This document shows, in pieces, positions 42,814 to 50,515 of a stretch of DNA of 64,000 nucleotides (position 1 is the stretch's first letter; every line of letters starts with the position of its first letter). The notes under the pieces are model-generated. The model had not been told where the DNA came from, ran no database searches, and saw only the letters and a program-made list of their open reading frames with translations. Both the position numbers and the translations under genes were made by a program. This DNA is from Pseudomonas laurylsulfativorans (GTDB taxonomy: Bacteria; Pseudomonadota; Gammaproteobacteria; Pseudomonadales; Pseudomonadaceae), in contig NZ_MUJK01000009.1 in the NCBI RefSeq assembly GCF_002906155.1, positions 62,001-126,000 on the forward strand. Direction: 5' to 3'.

Positions 42814-43221
42814 ATGGCACAAAAAAACGAAGAGGACGACAAAGTCCGCCTCGATAAATGGTTGTGGGCTGCGCGATTTTACAAAACCCGTGCCTTGGCC
42901 AAGGCGGCGATTGAAAGCGGCAAGGTGCATTGCCGAGGCGAACGCTGCAAGCCGGGCAAAGAGCCACGCGTCGGCGATGAGTTTGTGATCCGCACCGGTT
43001 TCGATGAACGCACGGTGGTGGTTCAGGCGTTGTCGATTGTACGCCGTGGCGCACCGGAGGCGCAGACCTTGTATGCCGAGACCCAGGCCAGCATCGCCAA
43101 GCGCGAAGAGGCCGCGGCGCAAAGAAAGGTCGGGGCCCTGGGCGTGAGCACCGACGGCAAGCCGAACAAGAAACAGCGGCGGGATCTGTTCAAGTTTCGT
43201 GGTGACAGCCACGGCGACTGA
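42814..43221 (+). CDS. hslR: S4-domain heat-shock RNA-binding protein (Hsp15)
   Basis: This 135-aa protein starts with an S4 RNA-binding domain (VRLDKWLWAARFYKTRALAK and ESGKVHCRGERCKPG). A Lys-rich tail follows (KPNKKQRRDLFKF). Hsp15 binds the 50S subunit carrying a stalled peptidyl-tRNA and frees it after heat stress. The ATG follows GAGGAAA. It is upstream of hslO (Hsp33), as in E. coli yrfG-hslR-hslO, though a 320-base gap lies between here. A convergent small frame overlaps its last 32 bases. Confidence 0.9.
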   Translation: MAQKNEEDDKVRLDKWLWAARFYKTRALAKAAIESGKVHCRGERCKPGKEPRVGDEFVIRTGFDERTVVVQALSIVRRGAPEAQTLYAETQASIAKREEAAAQRKVGALGVSTDGKPNKKQRRDLFKFRGDSHGD

Positions 43222-43441
43222 AAGGATTGAAACCCTGCGGACTTGCAATTGCCTGCCTGTGCATCCATATCGTGTGGATCGCCAGAGCCGCTTTGCGTTG
43301 AACAAACCGCCGCTCGTCGAAAATCACACACAGTCTTTGAGCTGTAGGCCATAACCACATTGCCAGCAGTGCAGAGCGGGAAACGACCCGGACTCCGTCA
43401 GCGCTGATCCACCTTGCTTGGATCAGGCCCGAATTGTTCAT
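43190..43441 (-). CDS. Candidate 83-aa small protein convergent with hslR
   Basis: This frame starts MNNSGLIQARWISADGVRVV, continues through LWPTAQRLCVIFDERRFVQR and ends in RRGCHHET. AAGG lies seven bases before the ATG at 43441. It fills most of the hslR-hslO gap on the opposite strand and overlaps the hslR end by 32 bases. I recall similar LWPTAQRLCVIFDERR peptides annotated as hypothetical proteins in Pseudomonas, but I cannot confirm that they are expressed. No domain is recognised. It could instead be a translated non-coding repeat. Confidence 0.35.
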   Translation of the reverse strand: MNNSGLIQARWISADGVRVVSRSALLAMWLWPTAQRLCVIFDERRFVQRKAALAIHTIWMHRQAIASPQGFNPFSRRGCHHET

Positions 43442-43541
43442 AAAATGCCTTTCATGGCTGAACATTGCGCACCCGAGGGGTGGCGCAAGGCAAATTTCTT
43501 GTTTCCTGTAACCTTTTTCACTACTTCAGATACCCAGACCT

Positions 43542-44444
43542 ATGACCGATCAAGCGGATAACGACTTCACCCAACGCTTCATCTTCGATGACAGCGACAC
43601 CCGTGGCGAGTTGGTCTCGTTGGAGTTCAGCTACGCCGAAGTCCTGGCCAAACACGCCTACCCGCAGCCGGTCGCGCAACTGCTCGGCGAGTTAATGGCG
43701 GCGGCTTCGTTGCTGGTCGGCACGATGAAGTTCGATGGCTTGTTGATTCTGCAGGCCCGTTCCGAAGGTCCGATCCCGCTGCTGATGATCGAGTGTTCCA
43801 GCGAGCGCGACATTCGCGGCCTGGCCCGTTACGACGCGGACCGCATCGCGCCTGACGCAACCTTGGCCGACCTGATGCCGGAGGGCGTCCTGGCGTTGAC
43901 CATCGACCCGAAACAGGGCCAGCGCTACCAGGGCATCGTCGACCTCGACGGCGCCACCTTGTCCGAGTGCTTCACCAACTATTTCGTCATGTCCCAGCAA
44001 GTCGGCACGCGTTTCTGGCTGTACGCCGACGGCCGTCGTGCCCGTGGCCTGTTGCTGCAACAGCTGCCGGCCGACCGTTTGAAAGACGAAGACGAGCGCG
44101 CCGCGAGCTGGCAGCACATCACCACGCTGGGCAGTACGCTGACCGCCGATGAGCTGTTGAGCCTGGACAACGAAACCGTGTTGCATCGCCTGTACCACGA
44201 CGAGCAGGTGCGATTGTTCGATGTGCAGAAGTTGCGCTTCCGCTGCAGTTGCTCCCGCGAACGTTCGGCCAATGCACTGGTCAGTCTGGGTGTGGAAGAC
44301 GCGCAACAATTGGTGGTAGAACACGGTGGCAACATCGAGATCGATTGCCAATTCTGCAACCAGCGCTATCTGTTCGACGCAGCCGATGTCACTCAATTGT
44401 TCGCTGGTGCGGGCATCGAGACGCCGTCAGATACCCGTCACTAA
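43542..44444 (+). CDS. hslO: Hsp33, redox-activated chaperone
   Basis: This 300-aa Hsp33 has the zinc-binding redox switch RCSCSRER (CxC, about residue 230) and DCQFCNQRY (CxxC, about 268). Oxidation releases zinc and exposes a chaperone surface that protects proteins from hypochlorite and peroxide damage. The N-terminal domain includes FIFDDSDTRGELVSLEFSY. The start ATG lies in a weak ribosome context. It is on the strand of hslR and pckA, with pckA starting 180 bases downstream. Confidence 0.93.
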   Translation: MTDQADNDFTQRFIFDDSDTRGELVSLEFSYAEVLAKHAYPQPVAQLLGELMAAASLLVGTMKFDGLLILQARSEGPIPLLMIECSSERDIRGLARYDADRIAPDATLADLMPEGVLALTIDPKQGQRYQGIVDLDGATLSECFTNYFVMSQQVGTRFWLYADGRRARGLLLQQLPADRLKDEDERAASWQHITTLGSTLTADELLSLDNETVLHRLYHDEQVRLFDVQKLRFRCSCSRERSANALVSLGVEDAQQLVVEHGGNIEIDCQFCNQRYLFDAADVTQLFAGAGIETPSDTRH

Positions 44445-44556
44445 AACGGTTCAGCTCAGGTAAATTCACTGCCTTGCGCCGGATTAACGCCGTTACGACA
44501 GGAGGGGCCTACTCTTTTTGGGCTTTTCTGGCATAATCCGGCCCACTTTTTTCGCG

Positions 44557-44613
44557 GTAGTAGTGCACGACTTTCTACTACAAAAACGTTTGGAGCACTC
44601 GGCCACTGGCCGA
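44557..44613 (+). promoter_or_regulatory. pckA leader with two hairpins
   Basis: The likely -10 box is CATAAT at about 44532. Downstream is GTAGTAG/CTACTAC (44557-44563 with 44575-44581). After it is a perfect palindrome TCGGCCACTGGCCGA (44599-44613), whose end is 11 bases before the ATG, next to GGGGAA. These could be an operator or a translation-control structure. Confidence 0.5.
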
Positions 44614-44624
44614 CGGGGAACCTC

Positions 44625-46166
44625 ATGACGCAAGCCAATAACGCCGTGTACACCGATCTGAGTGTTGATGATCTGGTTAAAGAAGCCCTCAACCGCGGTG
44701 AAGGCGAGCTTGCCGATACCGGCGCACTGGTTGTTCGTACCGGTCACCGTACCGGCCGTTCGCCAGTCGATCGTTTCATCGTTGATGAGCCGAGCACCAC
44801 AGGCGCCATCGCCTGGGGCCCGATCAACCGCAAGTTCCCGGCCGACAAGTTCGACGCCCTGTGGGCTCGCGTTGAGGCATTCAACAACGCGCAAGAGCAT
44901 TTCGTTTCCCACGTGCATGTAGGTGCCGCTTCCGAGCACTACCTGGCCGTGAAGATGACCACCCAGACCGCCTGGCAGAACCTGTTCGGCCGTTGCCTGT
45001 TCATCAACCCGGCCCAGTACAACCCGGCTGGCCGTGATGAGTGGCAAGTGCTCAACGTTGCCAACTTCGAGTGCGTGCCAGAGCGTGACGGCACGAACTC
45101 CGATGGCTGCGTGATCATCAACTTCGCACAGAAGAAAGTGCTGATCGCCGGCATGCGTTACGCCGGTGAAATGAAGAAAGCCATGTTCTCGGTGCAGAAC
45201 TTCCTGCTGCCGGCCGCTGACGTGCTGCCAATGCACTGTGCCGCCAACATCGGCGAAGAGGGCGACGTGACCCTGTTCTTCGGTCTGTCCGGCACTGGTA
45301 AAACCACCCTGTCCGCCGACGAAAGCCGTTACCTGATCGGTGACGACGAACACGGCTGGGGCGAAGGTGTGGTGTTCAACATCGAAGGCGGTTGCTATGC
45401 CAAGTGCATCGACCTGTCCGAGAAGAACGAGCCGGTTATCTGGAAAGCCATCAAGCACGGCGCGGTATTGGAAAACGTCGTTATCGACGACGCCAAGCAC
45501 GCTGACTACGCCGATGTCAGCCTGACCCAGAACAGCCGCGCCGCGTACCCGCTGGAACACGTTGCCAAGCGTTCCGAGAAGAACCTGGGTGGCGAGCCGA
45601 ACGCTGTGATCTTCCTGACCTGCGACCTGACCGGCGTGCTGCCGCCAGTGTCGATCCTCAACGAAGAGCAAGCGGCCTACCACTTCCTGTCCGGCTACAC
45701 CGCTTTGGTTGGCTCGACTGAAATGGGTTCGGGCAGCGGCATCAAGTCGACCTTCTCCACCTGCTTCGGCGCACCGTTCTTCCCGCGTCCAGCCGGCGAA
45801 TACGCTGAACTGCTGATCAAGCGCATCCGCGGTTTCGGTTCCAAGGTCTACCTGGTCAACACCGGCTGGACCGGCGGTGGCTACGGCGTCGGCAAACGCT
45901 TCAACATCCCGACCACCCGCGCAGTGATCGCAGCGATCCAGAGCGGCGCTCTGATCGGTACCGAGACCGAGCACCTGGACACCATCAACCTCGACGTGCC
46001 AGTGGCCGTACCGGGCGTTGAGACTGGCCTGCTGAACCCACGCAACACCTGGGCCGACAAGCCATCCTACGACGAAGCCGCCAAAGCACTGGCCGGCCTG
46101 TTCATCGAGAACTTCAAGAAGTTCGAAGTGAGCGACGCGATCAAGGCTGCGGGTCCTAAGTTGTAA
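44625..46166 (+). CDS. pckA: Phosphoenolpyruvate carboxykinase (ATP)
   Basis: This 513-aa ATP-type PEP carboxykinase converts oxaloacetate and ATP to PEP, CO2 and ADP for gluconeogenesis. The kinase P-loop is FFGLSGTGKTTLSADESR (about residue 225), preceded by LPMHCAANIGEEGDVTLF. Other active-site regions are RTGHRTGRSPVDRFIV and RYAGEMKKAMFSVQN. The length agrees with Pseudomonas PckA. Codon use is strongly biased, as in highly expressed genes. A strong terminator follows 19 bases after the stop. Confidence 0.95.
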   Translation: MTQANNAVYTDLSVDDLVKEALNRGEGELADTGALVVRTGHRTGRSPVDRFIVDEPSTTGAIAWGPINRKFPADKFDALWARVEAFNNAQEHFVSHVHVGAASEHYLAVKMTTQTAWQNLFGRCLFINPAQYNPAGRDEWQVLNVANFECVPERDGTNSDGCVIINFAQKKVLIAGMRYAGEMKKAMFSVQNFLLPAADVLPMHCAANIGEEGDVTLFFGLSGTGKTTLSADESRYLIGDDEHGWGEGVVFNIEGGCYAKCIDLSEKNEPVIWKAIKHGAVLENVVIDDAKHADYADVSLTQNSRAAYPLEHVAKRSEKNLGGEPNAVIFLTCDLTGVLPPVSILNEEQAAYHFLSGYTALVGSTEMGSGSGIKSTFSTCFGAPFFPRPAGEYAELLIKRIRGFGSKVYLVNTGWTGGGYGVGKRFNIPTTRAVIAAIQSGALIGTETEHLDTINLDVPVAVPGVETGLLNPRNTWADKPSYDEAAKALAGLFIENFKKFEVSDAIKAAGPKL

Positions 46167-46185
46167 GTGCTGGATTGAGCTAACG

Positions 46186-46214
46186 AAAAAGCCGCCCCTT
46201 GGGGCGGCTTTTTT
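46186..46214 (+). terminator. Rho-independent terminator of pckA
   Basis: GCCGCCCC-TT-GGGGCGGC with five upstream A residues and six downstream T residues. The symmetric A/T flanks may also serve the convergent gene at 46262. Confidence 0.92.
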
Positions 46215-46261
46215 GTGCGCAAAATTCAGTTTTCGTGGGCAAGTCGGAATGCGTCGGGCCG

Positions 46262-46615
46262 TTACAGGCCTTCGAGCTCATCCGTATCCCAGCGTTTGGC
46301 CTTGATGGCCTGGTAGAGCATGCCGATGGTCAATGGCACCTTGTCGCCGCGCCCCTTGGCTTTTCGCTTTAGATTCACGTCAAAGCCGTCGGGCTGGAAA
46401 TAGCGATAGCTGTCGAAATCCACGAAATCGATGGCGAAGTGGTCTTCCAGGGTTTCGATCAAGTGCTGGGCGTCTGCACCGTTGCAGCCCAGGTCAAAGT
46501 TGATCGAGGTGCCGAGGCTGATGGTTTTGCGTTTTGGGAAGCCGAGTTCTTCATGCAGCAGTTGCATGAGTTGCTGCATCAGGTGGTCGTCGGGGAGGTT
46601 GGGGGCGAGGTTCAT
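46262..46615 (-). CDS. DUF1493-like acyl-carrier-type protein
   Basis: This 117-aa protein is similar in plan to the DUF1493 family, which has an acyl-carrier-like helical fold. Landmarks are TISLGTSINFDLGCNGADAQ, where an ACP would carry its serine, and HFAIDFVDFDSYRYFQPDG. No DSL phosphopantetheine motif is seen, so it may not be modified. The start at 46615 (MNLAPNLPDD) fits the domain; the longer upstream frame has no ribosome site and runs into intergenic sequence. It is convergent with pckA. Function unknown. Confidence 0.65.
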   Translation of the reverse strand: MNLAPNLPDDHLMQQLMQLLHEELGFPKRKTISLGTSINFDLGCNGADAQHLIETLEDHFAIDFVDFDSYRYFQPDGFDVNLKRKAKGRGDKVPLTIGMLYQAIKAKRWDTDELEGL

Positions 46616-46702
46616 TGCGGGGTGTCCGGTTGGGCTTGGCCGAATCTTAGAGGTCGTCGGGTTTGGAGGAAAGACTTGGGGGGAGTGGCAGAGCACTGAA
46701 CC

Positions 46703-46796
46703 TGTGGCGAGGGAGCGTGCTCCCGTTGGACTGCGCAGCAGTCCTTGTTTTCAGGGTCGCTTCGCAACCCAGCGTGAGCAAGCTCCCTCGCCACAG
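46703..46796. repeat. Long REP-type inverted repeat, variant arms
   Basis: TGTGGCGAGGGAGCGTGCTC at 46703 and inverse arm GAGCAAGCTCCCTCGCCACA ending 46796. The arms differ from the main class at matched positions, so pairing is mostly kept. Confidence 0.85.
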
Positions 46797-46905
46797 TTAT
46801 GCTTTGTTTCTCTTTTCTTTTAAATGACCCAAGTAAAGGTCGCCCCCATGGATACCACCAAGCCTGCACCCACGGAGAGTGCGGCTTGTCTATCGACGCC
46901 AGGCG

Positions 46906-47202
46906 TCAGGCTGGGGCTTTCCAGTTCAACATGCGTTGCTGGGCGACTTTGAGCAGGTCGCAGCCATCCTGGGTCAGCAGGTAGAGCGCATGGGTGATGT
47001 GCGGGATGTCTTCGATGTTGCCGTGTTTGAAGCATTGGCAGTGCAGGGTTTGCAGCAGGTCGCTGGAGGCCCGGATGCGCTGGAGGGCGGCTTCGAGGAT
47101 GTCTTGGGGGTTGGCTTCTGTGTCGATGATTAACGGTGGCGTGTCAGTCAGATTGGTTTCTAGCGGGCGATAGCGATTTGGAAACGGATTCAGAGTTGGC
47201 AT
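46906..47202 (-). CDS. Small helical protein, paralogue 1, behind structured leader RNA copy B
   Basis: This 98-aa protein begins MPTLNPFPNRYRPLETNLTD, and its core LLQTLHCQCFKHGN...HALYLLTQDGCDLL is shared with the gene at 47605. It is predicted to be mainly helical, with no signal peptide or known catalytic motif. I do not recognise a named family with confidence. The ATG is directly downstream of leader RNA B. The ribosome site is weak (CGAG about eight bases upstream), which suits control by RNA folding. The paralogue upstream lacks such a leader. Confidence 0.7.
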   Translation of the reverse strand: MPTLNPFPNRYRPLETNLTDTPPLIIDTEANPQDILEAALQRIRASSDLLQTLHCQCFKHGNIEDIPHITHALYLLTQDGCDLLKVAQQRMLNWKAPA

Positions 47203-47440
47203 GAGAGGTACTCGGTTTGTTGTTAAGTAACCGCCAGCACCGTGACCAAACGATGGGAGGCGGACTGTGCGCAGGCTTGGTCAACCGAGAACAACAAATC
47301 GGCTCGCCCGAAGGCGTCCCGCACACAGCCGCCATAGCAATGCACTGCGAGAACATAAATGTCCGCGGAGCGAATGATGGCACAACTATGTGCGTTGTTC
47401 TCAGGTGACCAAGCCTGATCGCTGATTTTGCAGCGATGGA
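47203..47440 (-). promoter_or_regulatory. Structured pseudoknotted leader RNA, copy B
   Basis: Order on the minus strand: hairpin ATCGCTG/CAGCGAT (47437-47418); switch strand CTTGGTCACCTGAGAACAAC (47413-47394); P1 5' GGCGGCTGTG (47333-47324); P2 CGCC-TTCG-GGCG (47316-47305); P3 CCGA/TCGG (47302-47285); P4 TGACCAA/TTGGTCA (47283-47277 with 47249-47243) enclosing the P1 3' strand CACAGTCCGCC (47269-47259); and AACAACAAA (47224-47216) complementary to the P3 loop. Every helix matches copy A at 12834-13065 but with different bases. Confidence 0.75.
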
Positions 47441-47562
47441 GAGACAGTAAATGTTCGTTGTTAGTCGCGATAGGCGACTGGGTGTCTTCTTTTGTAGGAC
47501 CTTGCCGAAGCTTTCATAGGGCGTTGCTGGCGGAGTTATCCACATTGCACCGCGTTATCGTT

Positions 47563-47589
47563 CATCGCTGGCAAGCCAGCTCCTACAGG
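47563..47589. repeat. Single short REP unit
   Basis: CATCGCTGGCAAGCCAGCTC followed by CTACAGGG, just after the stop of the gene at 47605. A degraded partner, TGTAGGACCTTGCC, may lie near 47495. Confidence 0.7.
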
Positions 47590-47604
47590 GCGTTGTGTGA
47601 TGGT

Positions 47605-47895
47605 TCAGAGGGTGAGATTCGGCAAGCGCTGCCGGGCGATGTCGAGCAGGTCGTTGCCGTCCTGGGTCAGCAGGTACAGGGCGCTGATGATTTTGGGGAT
47701 GTCGCTTGCTTCGGCCTGTTTGAAACACGTGCAATAAAGGGTTTCGAGCAGATCGCTCGCGGCGCGGATGCGTTGTCGGGCGGCGTCGAGGATCTCGTGA
47801 GGGTCGGCCTCGGTATCAATGACCAGCACCGGGGCTTCGCTGTAGCGGTTCTTGAGTGGGAGGTAACGGTCTTTCAGTGAGTCGGGGTTTTTCAT
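47605..47895 (-). CDS. Small helical protein, paralogue 2
   Basis: This 96-aa paralogue of the gene at 46906 begins MKNPDSLKDRYLPLKNRYSE, with the shared core LLETLYCTCFKQAEASDIPK and ISALYLLTQDGNDLLDIARQ. The start at 47895 has AGGA eight bases upstream; an ATG nine codons earlier lacks a site and is rejected. Both proteins share a pair of cysteines spaced C-x-C, though the spacing and role are unknown. It is upstream of paralogue 1 on the same strand with a 400-base gap between them. Confidence 0.65.
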   Translation of the reverse strand: MKNPDSLKDRYLPLKNRYSEAPVLVIDTEADPHEILDAARQRIRAASDLLETLYCTCFKQAEASDIPKIISALYLLTQDGNDLLDIARQRLPNLTL

Positions 47896-48434
47896 TGAGT
47901 GGGTCCTGTGCGAAATCGGCAAGTGTTCCCGGCAGGCCGAGACATTGATTTCAGCCGCGCTGGAAACTATAGGAGGGTATGGCGTTGCGGAACAAGACGG
48001 CTGAGATCGACACGCGTTGTAAGGGTTTTGTCATATTTTGAGGAAGGGGACTACACGTTGGCGGTGGGGTTTCAACGCGAAATGCTGAGAGGTAAAAATG
48101 CTTACAGCGTCTTCAGTCGCTTCGCACCAAGTCTCGGTAGAGGGGGCCCCGGACAATGTCGGGTGTTTCGAGTTTTGCAGTGGGTGTGTTGGCCTCTTCG
48201 CGAGCAGGCTCGCTCCCACACTGATCTATGATTGAGCATCAGAACCTGTGCGCTCAAGATCAAATGTGGGAGCGAGCCTGCTCGCGAAAACGATCTGCCA
48301 GTTAGCCGATTCCTCAAGCCCTTCCAGTCTTGCGCTGTATCATCCAGTCTCGTTTTTGCCCCCGACCTTTTCTCGACTCGCTGTGATTGCCGGCTAGGCT
48401 TTTGGCTCCGCAACGGTCAACGGAGTGACAGCTT
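47896..48434. other. Intergenic region between the small-protein gene and recQ
   Basis: No gene is seen. It holds the REP pair at 48197-48287 and the divergent promoters. TATAGGAGGGTATG near 47970 looks like a ribosome site and start on the plus strand but opens only a short frame. Confidence 0.5.
48197..48287. repeat. Short REP pair
   Basis: TTCGCGAGCAGGCTCGCTCC at 48197 and TGTGGGAGCGAGCCTGCTCG to 48287, separated by about 45 bases. Confidence 0.87.
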
Positions 48435-50369
48435 ATGCACAACACCCTGGAACAGGTTTTCGGTTATCCACAGTTTCGACCCGGTCAGGAGGCAGCCGTC
48501 AGTGCCGTGCTGGCCGGGCGCTCGGCGGCGGCGATTTTCCCCACCGGCTCCGGCAAATCCCTTTGCTACCAATTGCCGGCGCTGTTACTGCCGCACCTGA
48601 CGTTGGTGGTCTCGCCGTTGCTGGCGTTGATGCAGGATCAACTGGCGTTCCTGCAACGCCACGGCATCTCGGCGGGCAGCATCGATTCGGCCCAGAGCCG
48701 CGATGACGCCAGCGATGTCATGGCCCGTGCCAGGTCCGGCGAGTTGAAGATTTTGATGATCTCGGTGGAGCGCCTGAAGAACGAGCGTTTCCGGCATTTT
48801 CTGCAGCAAGTTCCGATCTCGCTGCTGGTGGTGGACGAGGCGCACTGCATTTCCGAATGGGGGCACAACTTTCGCCCGGACTACCTCAAGCTTCCCGACT
48901 ATCAGCGCCAGTTCAATATCCCTCAGGTGCTACTGCTGACCGCAACGGCGACGCCCAAGGTCATCGCCGACATGCAGAAGAAATTCGCCATTGCCGCCGA
49001 GGATGTGGTGACCACTGGTTTCTATCGCCCAAACCTGAATTTGCTGGTGGAACCGGTTCGGGGAGCGGACAAGCGCAGACGCCTGGTCGAGTGGATGAGC
49101 CAGCGTCCGGACCAGCCGAGCATTGTCTACGTCACCCTGCAAAAAACCGCCGAGCACATCGCCGAACACCTGAACCGCAACAGCATTCAGGCCGAGGCCT
49201 ATCACGCGGGTTTACCCCATGAGCAACGGGAAGCGATCCAGCGTCGCTTCATGGGCGGACAGTCCAATTGCATCGTCGCTACCATCGCCTTTGGCATGGG
49301 CATCGACAAAAGTGACATCCGTAACGTGGTGCACTTCGACCTGCCCAAATCCATCGAAAACTACAGCCAGGAAATCGGCCGCGCCGGGCGTGATGGGCAG
49401 CCGTCGGATTGCCTGGTGCTGGCCAACCGCGACAGCCTCAACGTGCTGGAGAACTTCGTCTACGGCGACACGCCGGAGTTGGATGGCATCCGTTGCGTAC
49501 TTGACGAGATGCAGGTCGCAGCACCCGAAGGGCAGTGGGAGTTTCTGCTGGGGCCGTTGGCAGACCAGAGCAATATTCGCCAATTGCCGCTCAAGACCTT
49601 GCTGGTGCAACTCGAGCTGCGCGGGTTGATCGCCCCACGCTACGCCTACTACGCCGAGTACCGGTTCAAGTATGTGCAGGAGCCCGAGGCGCTGCTGGCC
49701 CACTTCGAGGGCGAGCGCAAGGATTTCGTCGCCGCCATTATCCAGACCTCCAGTCGCGCCCGGACCTGGGCAACGGTGAATTTCGAGGCGTTGTACGAGC
49801 AGCACCAGGCCGAGCGCAGTCGGGTGGTCAAGGCGCTGGATTACTTCCAGGAGAAGGGTTGGGTGGAGCTCGAAAGCAAGCAGATGACCGAGGTCTACAG
49901 TGTGCTGCAAAGCGGTTTCGACAGCGTCGCGTTAAGCGAGGAACTGCACGGCTATTTCACTCGGCATGAGCACACCGAGATCGCGCGGATTCACGCGATG
50001 CTGGATTTGTTCGCCACCGACCGATGCCTGGGTTATCGCCTGGCCGAGTATTTCGGCGACCACAATGCCCCGCAGCAATGCGGACATTGTTCGGTATGTC
50101 ATGGACAGGTGGCGCGGCTCCCGTCACCACCGGAGTTGCCGGCGCTTGTGGATAAAAATTTCGAGGCGCTGTGTGGCAATTTTATCCACAGGCACGAGCA
50201 ACACACGGGTAACGTGCCCTCGGCTGAACGCGTGACACGGTTCCTGTGCGGGATCAGTGTGCCGTTGTTCACTAAACTCAAGGCACGGTCGATTTCGGGG
50301 TTTGCGGCGCTGGAGGATTATCCGTATGCCGGGGTACGCAGTTGGGCCGAGCGGCATCTTGCCGGCTGA
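48435..50369 (+). CDS. recQ: RecQ-family ATP-dependent DNA helicase
   Basis: This 644-aa helicase has motif I FPTGSGKSLCYQLPALLLP, the DEAH box VVDEAHCISEWGHNFRPDY, motif VI QEIGRAGRDGQPSDC and a zinc-binding region CLGYRLAEYFGD...CGHCSVC near residue 540. It unwinds DNA 3' to 5' in recombination and repair. It is shorter than the usual Pseudomonas RecQ of about 710 residues and has no clear HRDC domain at the end. It is therefore perhaps a second RecQ-type helicase rather than the main recQ; the symbol is by family. The ATG has GGAG nine bases upstream. It stands alone. Confidence 0.85.
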   Translation: MHNTLEQVFGYPQFRPGQEAAVSAVLAGRSAAAIFPTGSGKSLCYQLPALLLPHLTLVVSPLLALMQDQLAFLQRHGISAGSIDSAQSRDDASDVMARARSGELKILMISVERLKNERFRHFLQQVPISLLVVDEAHCISEWGHNFRPDYLKLPDYQRQFNIPQVLLLTATATPKVIADMQKKFAIAAEDVVTTGFYRPNLNLLVEPVRGADKRRRLVEWMSQRPDQPSIVYVTLQKTAEHIAEHLNRNSIQAEAYHAGLPHEQREAIQRRFMGGQSNCIVATIAFGMGIDKSDIRNVVHFDLPKSIENYSQEIGRAGRDGQPSDCLVLANRDSLNVLENFVYGDTPELDGIRCVLDEMQVAAPEGQWEFLLGPLADQSNIRQLPLKTLLVQLELRGLIAPRYAYYAEYRFKYVQEPEALLAHFEGERKDFVAAIIQTSSRARTWATVNFEALYEQHQAERSRVVKALDYFQEKGWVELESKQMTEVYSVLQSGFDSVALSEELHGYFTRHEHTEIARIHAMLDLFATDRCLGYRLAEYFGDHNAPQQCGHCSVCHGQVARLPSPPELPALVDKNFEALCGNFIHRHEQHTGNVPSAERVTRFLCGISVPLFTKLKARSISGFAALEDYPYAGVRSWAERHLAG

Positions 50370-50515
50370 ACCAAGACCCTGTGGGAGCGAACTCAGTGCC
50401 TGGCAGGGCTACATCCATCCGCTGAATGTTGCTCATCACAGGAATAAATTTCAAAAACAACCGGTGGCTGACTATGGTGGTGGCTGTCTTCGGATCGCCA
50501 ACAAGAGAGCAAAAC

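Noticed and set aside
47896..47922. Upstream start for the small gene ending at 47605
   Set aside because: The earlier ATG has no ribosome site, while the ATG at 47895 has AGGA at the right distance.
48435..50369. Truncated RecQ by frameshift
   Set aside because: The frame is continuous, with all helicase motifs and the zinc site in order. It is a shorter family type rather than a broken gene.
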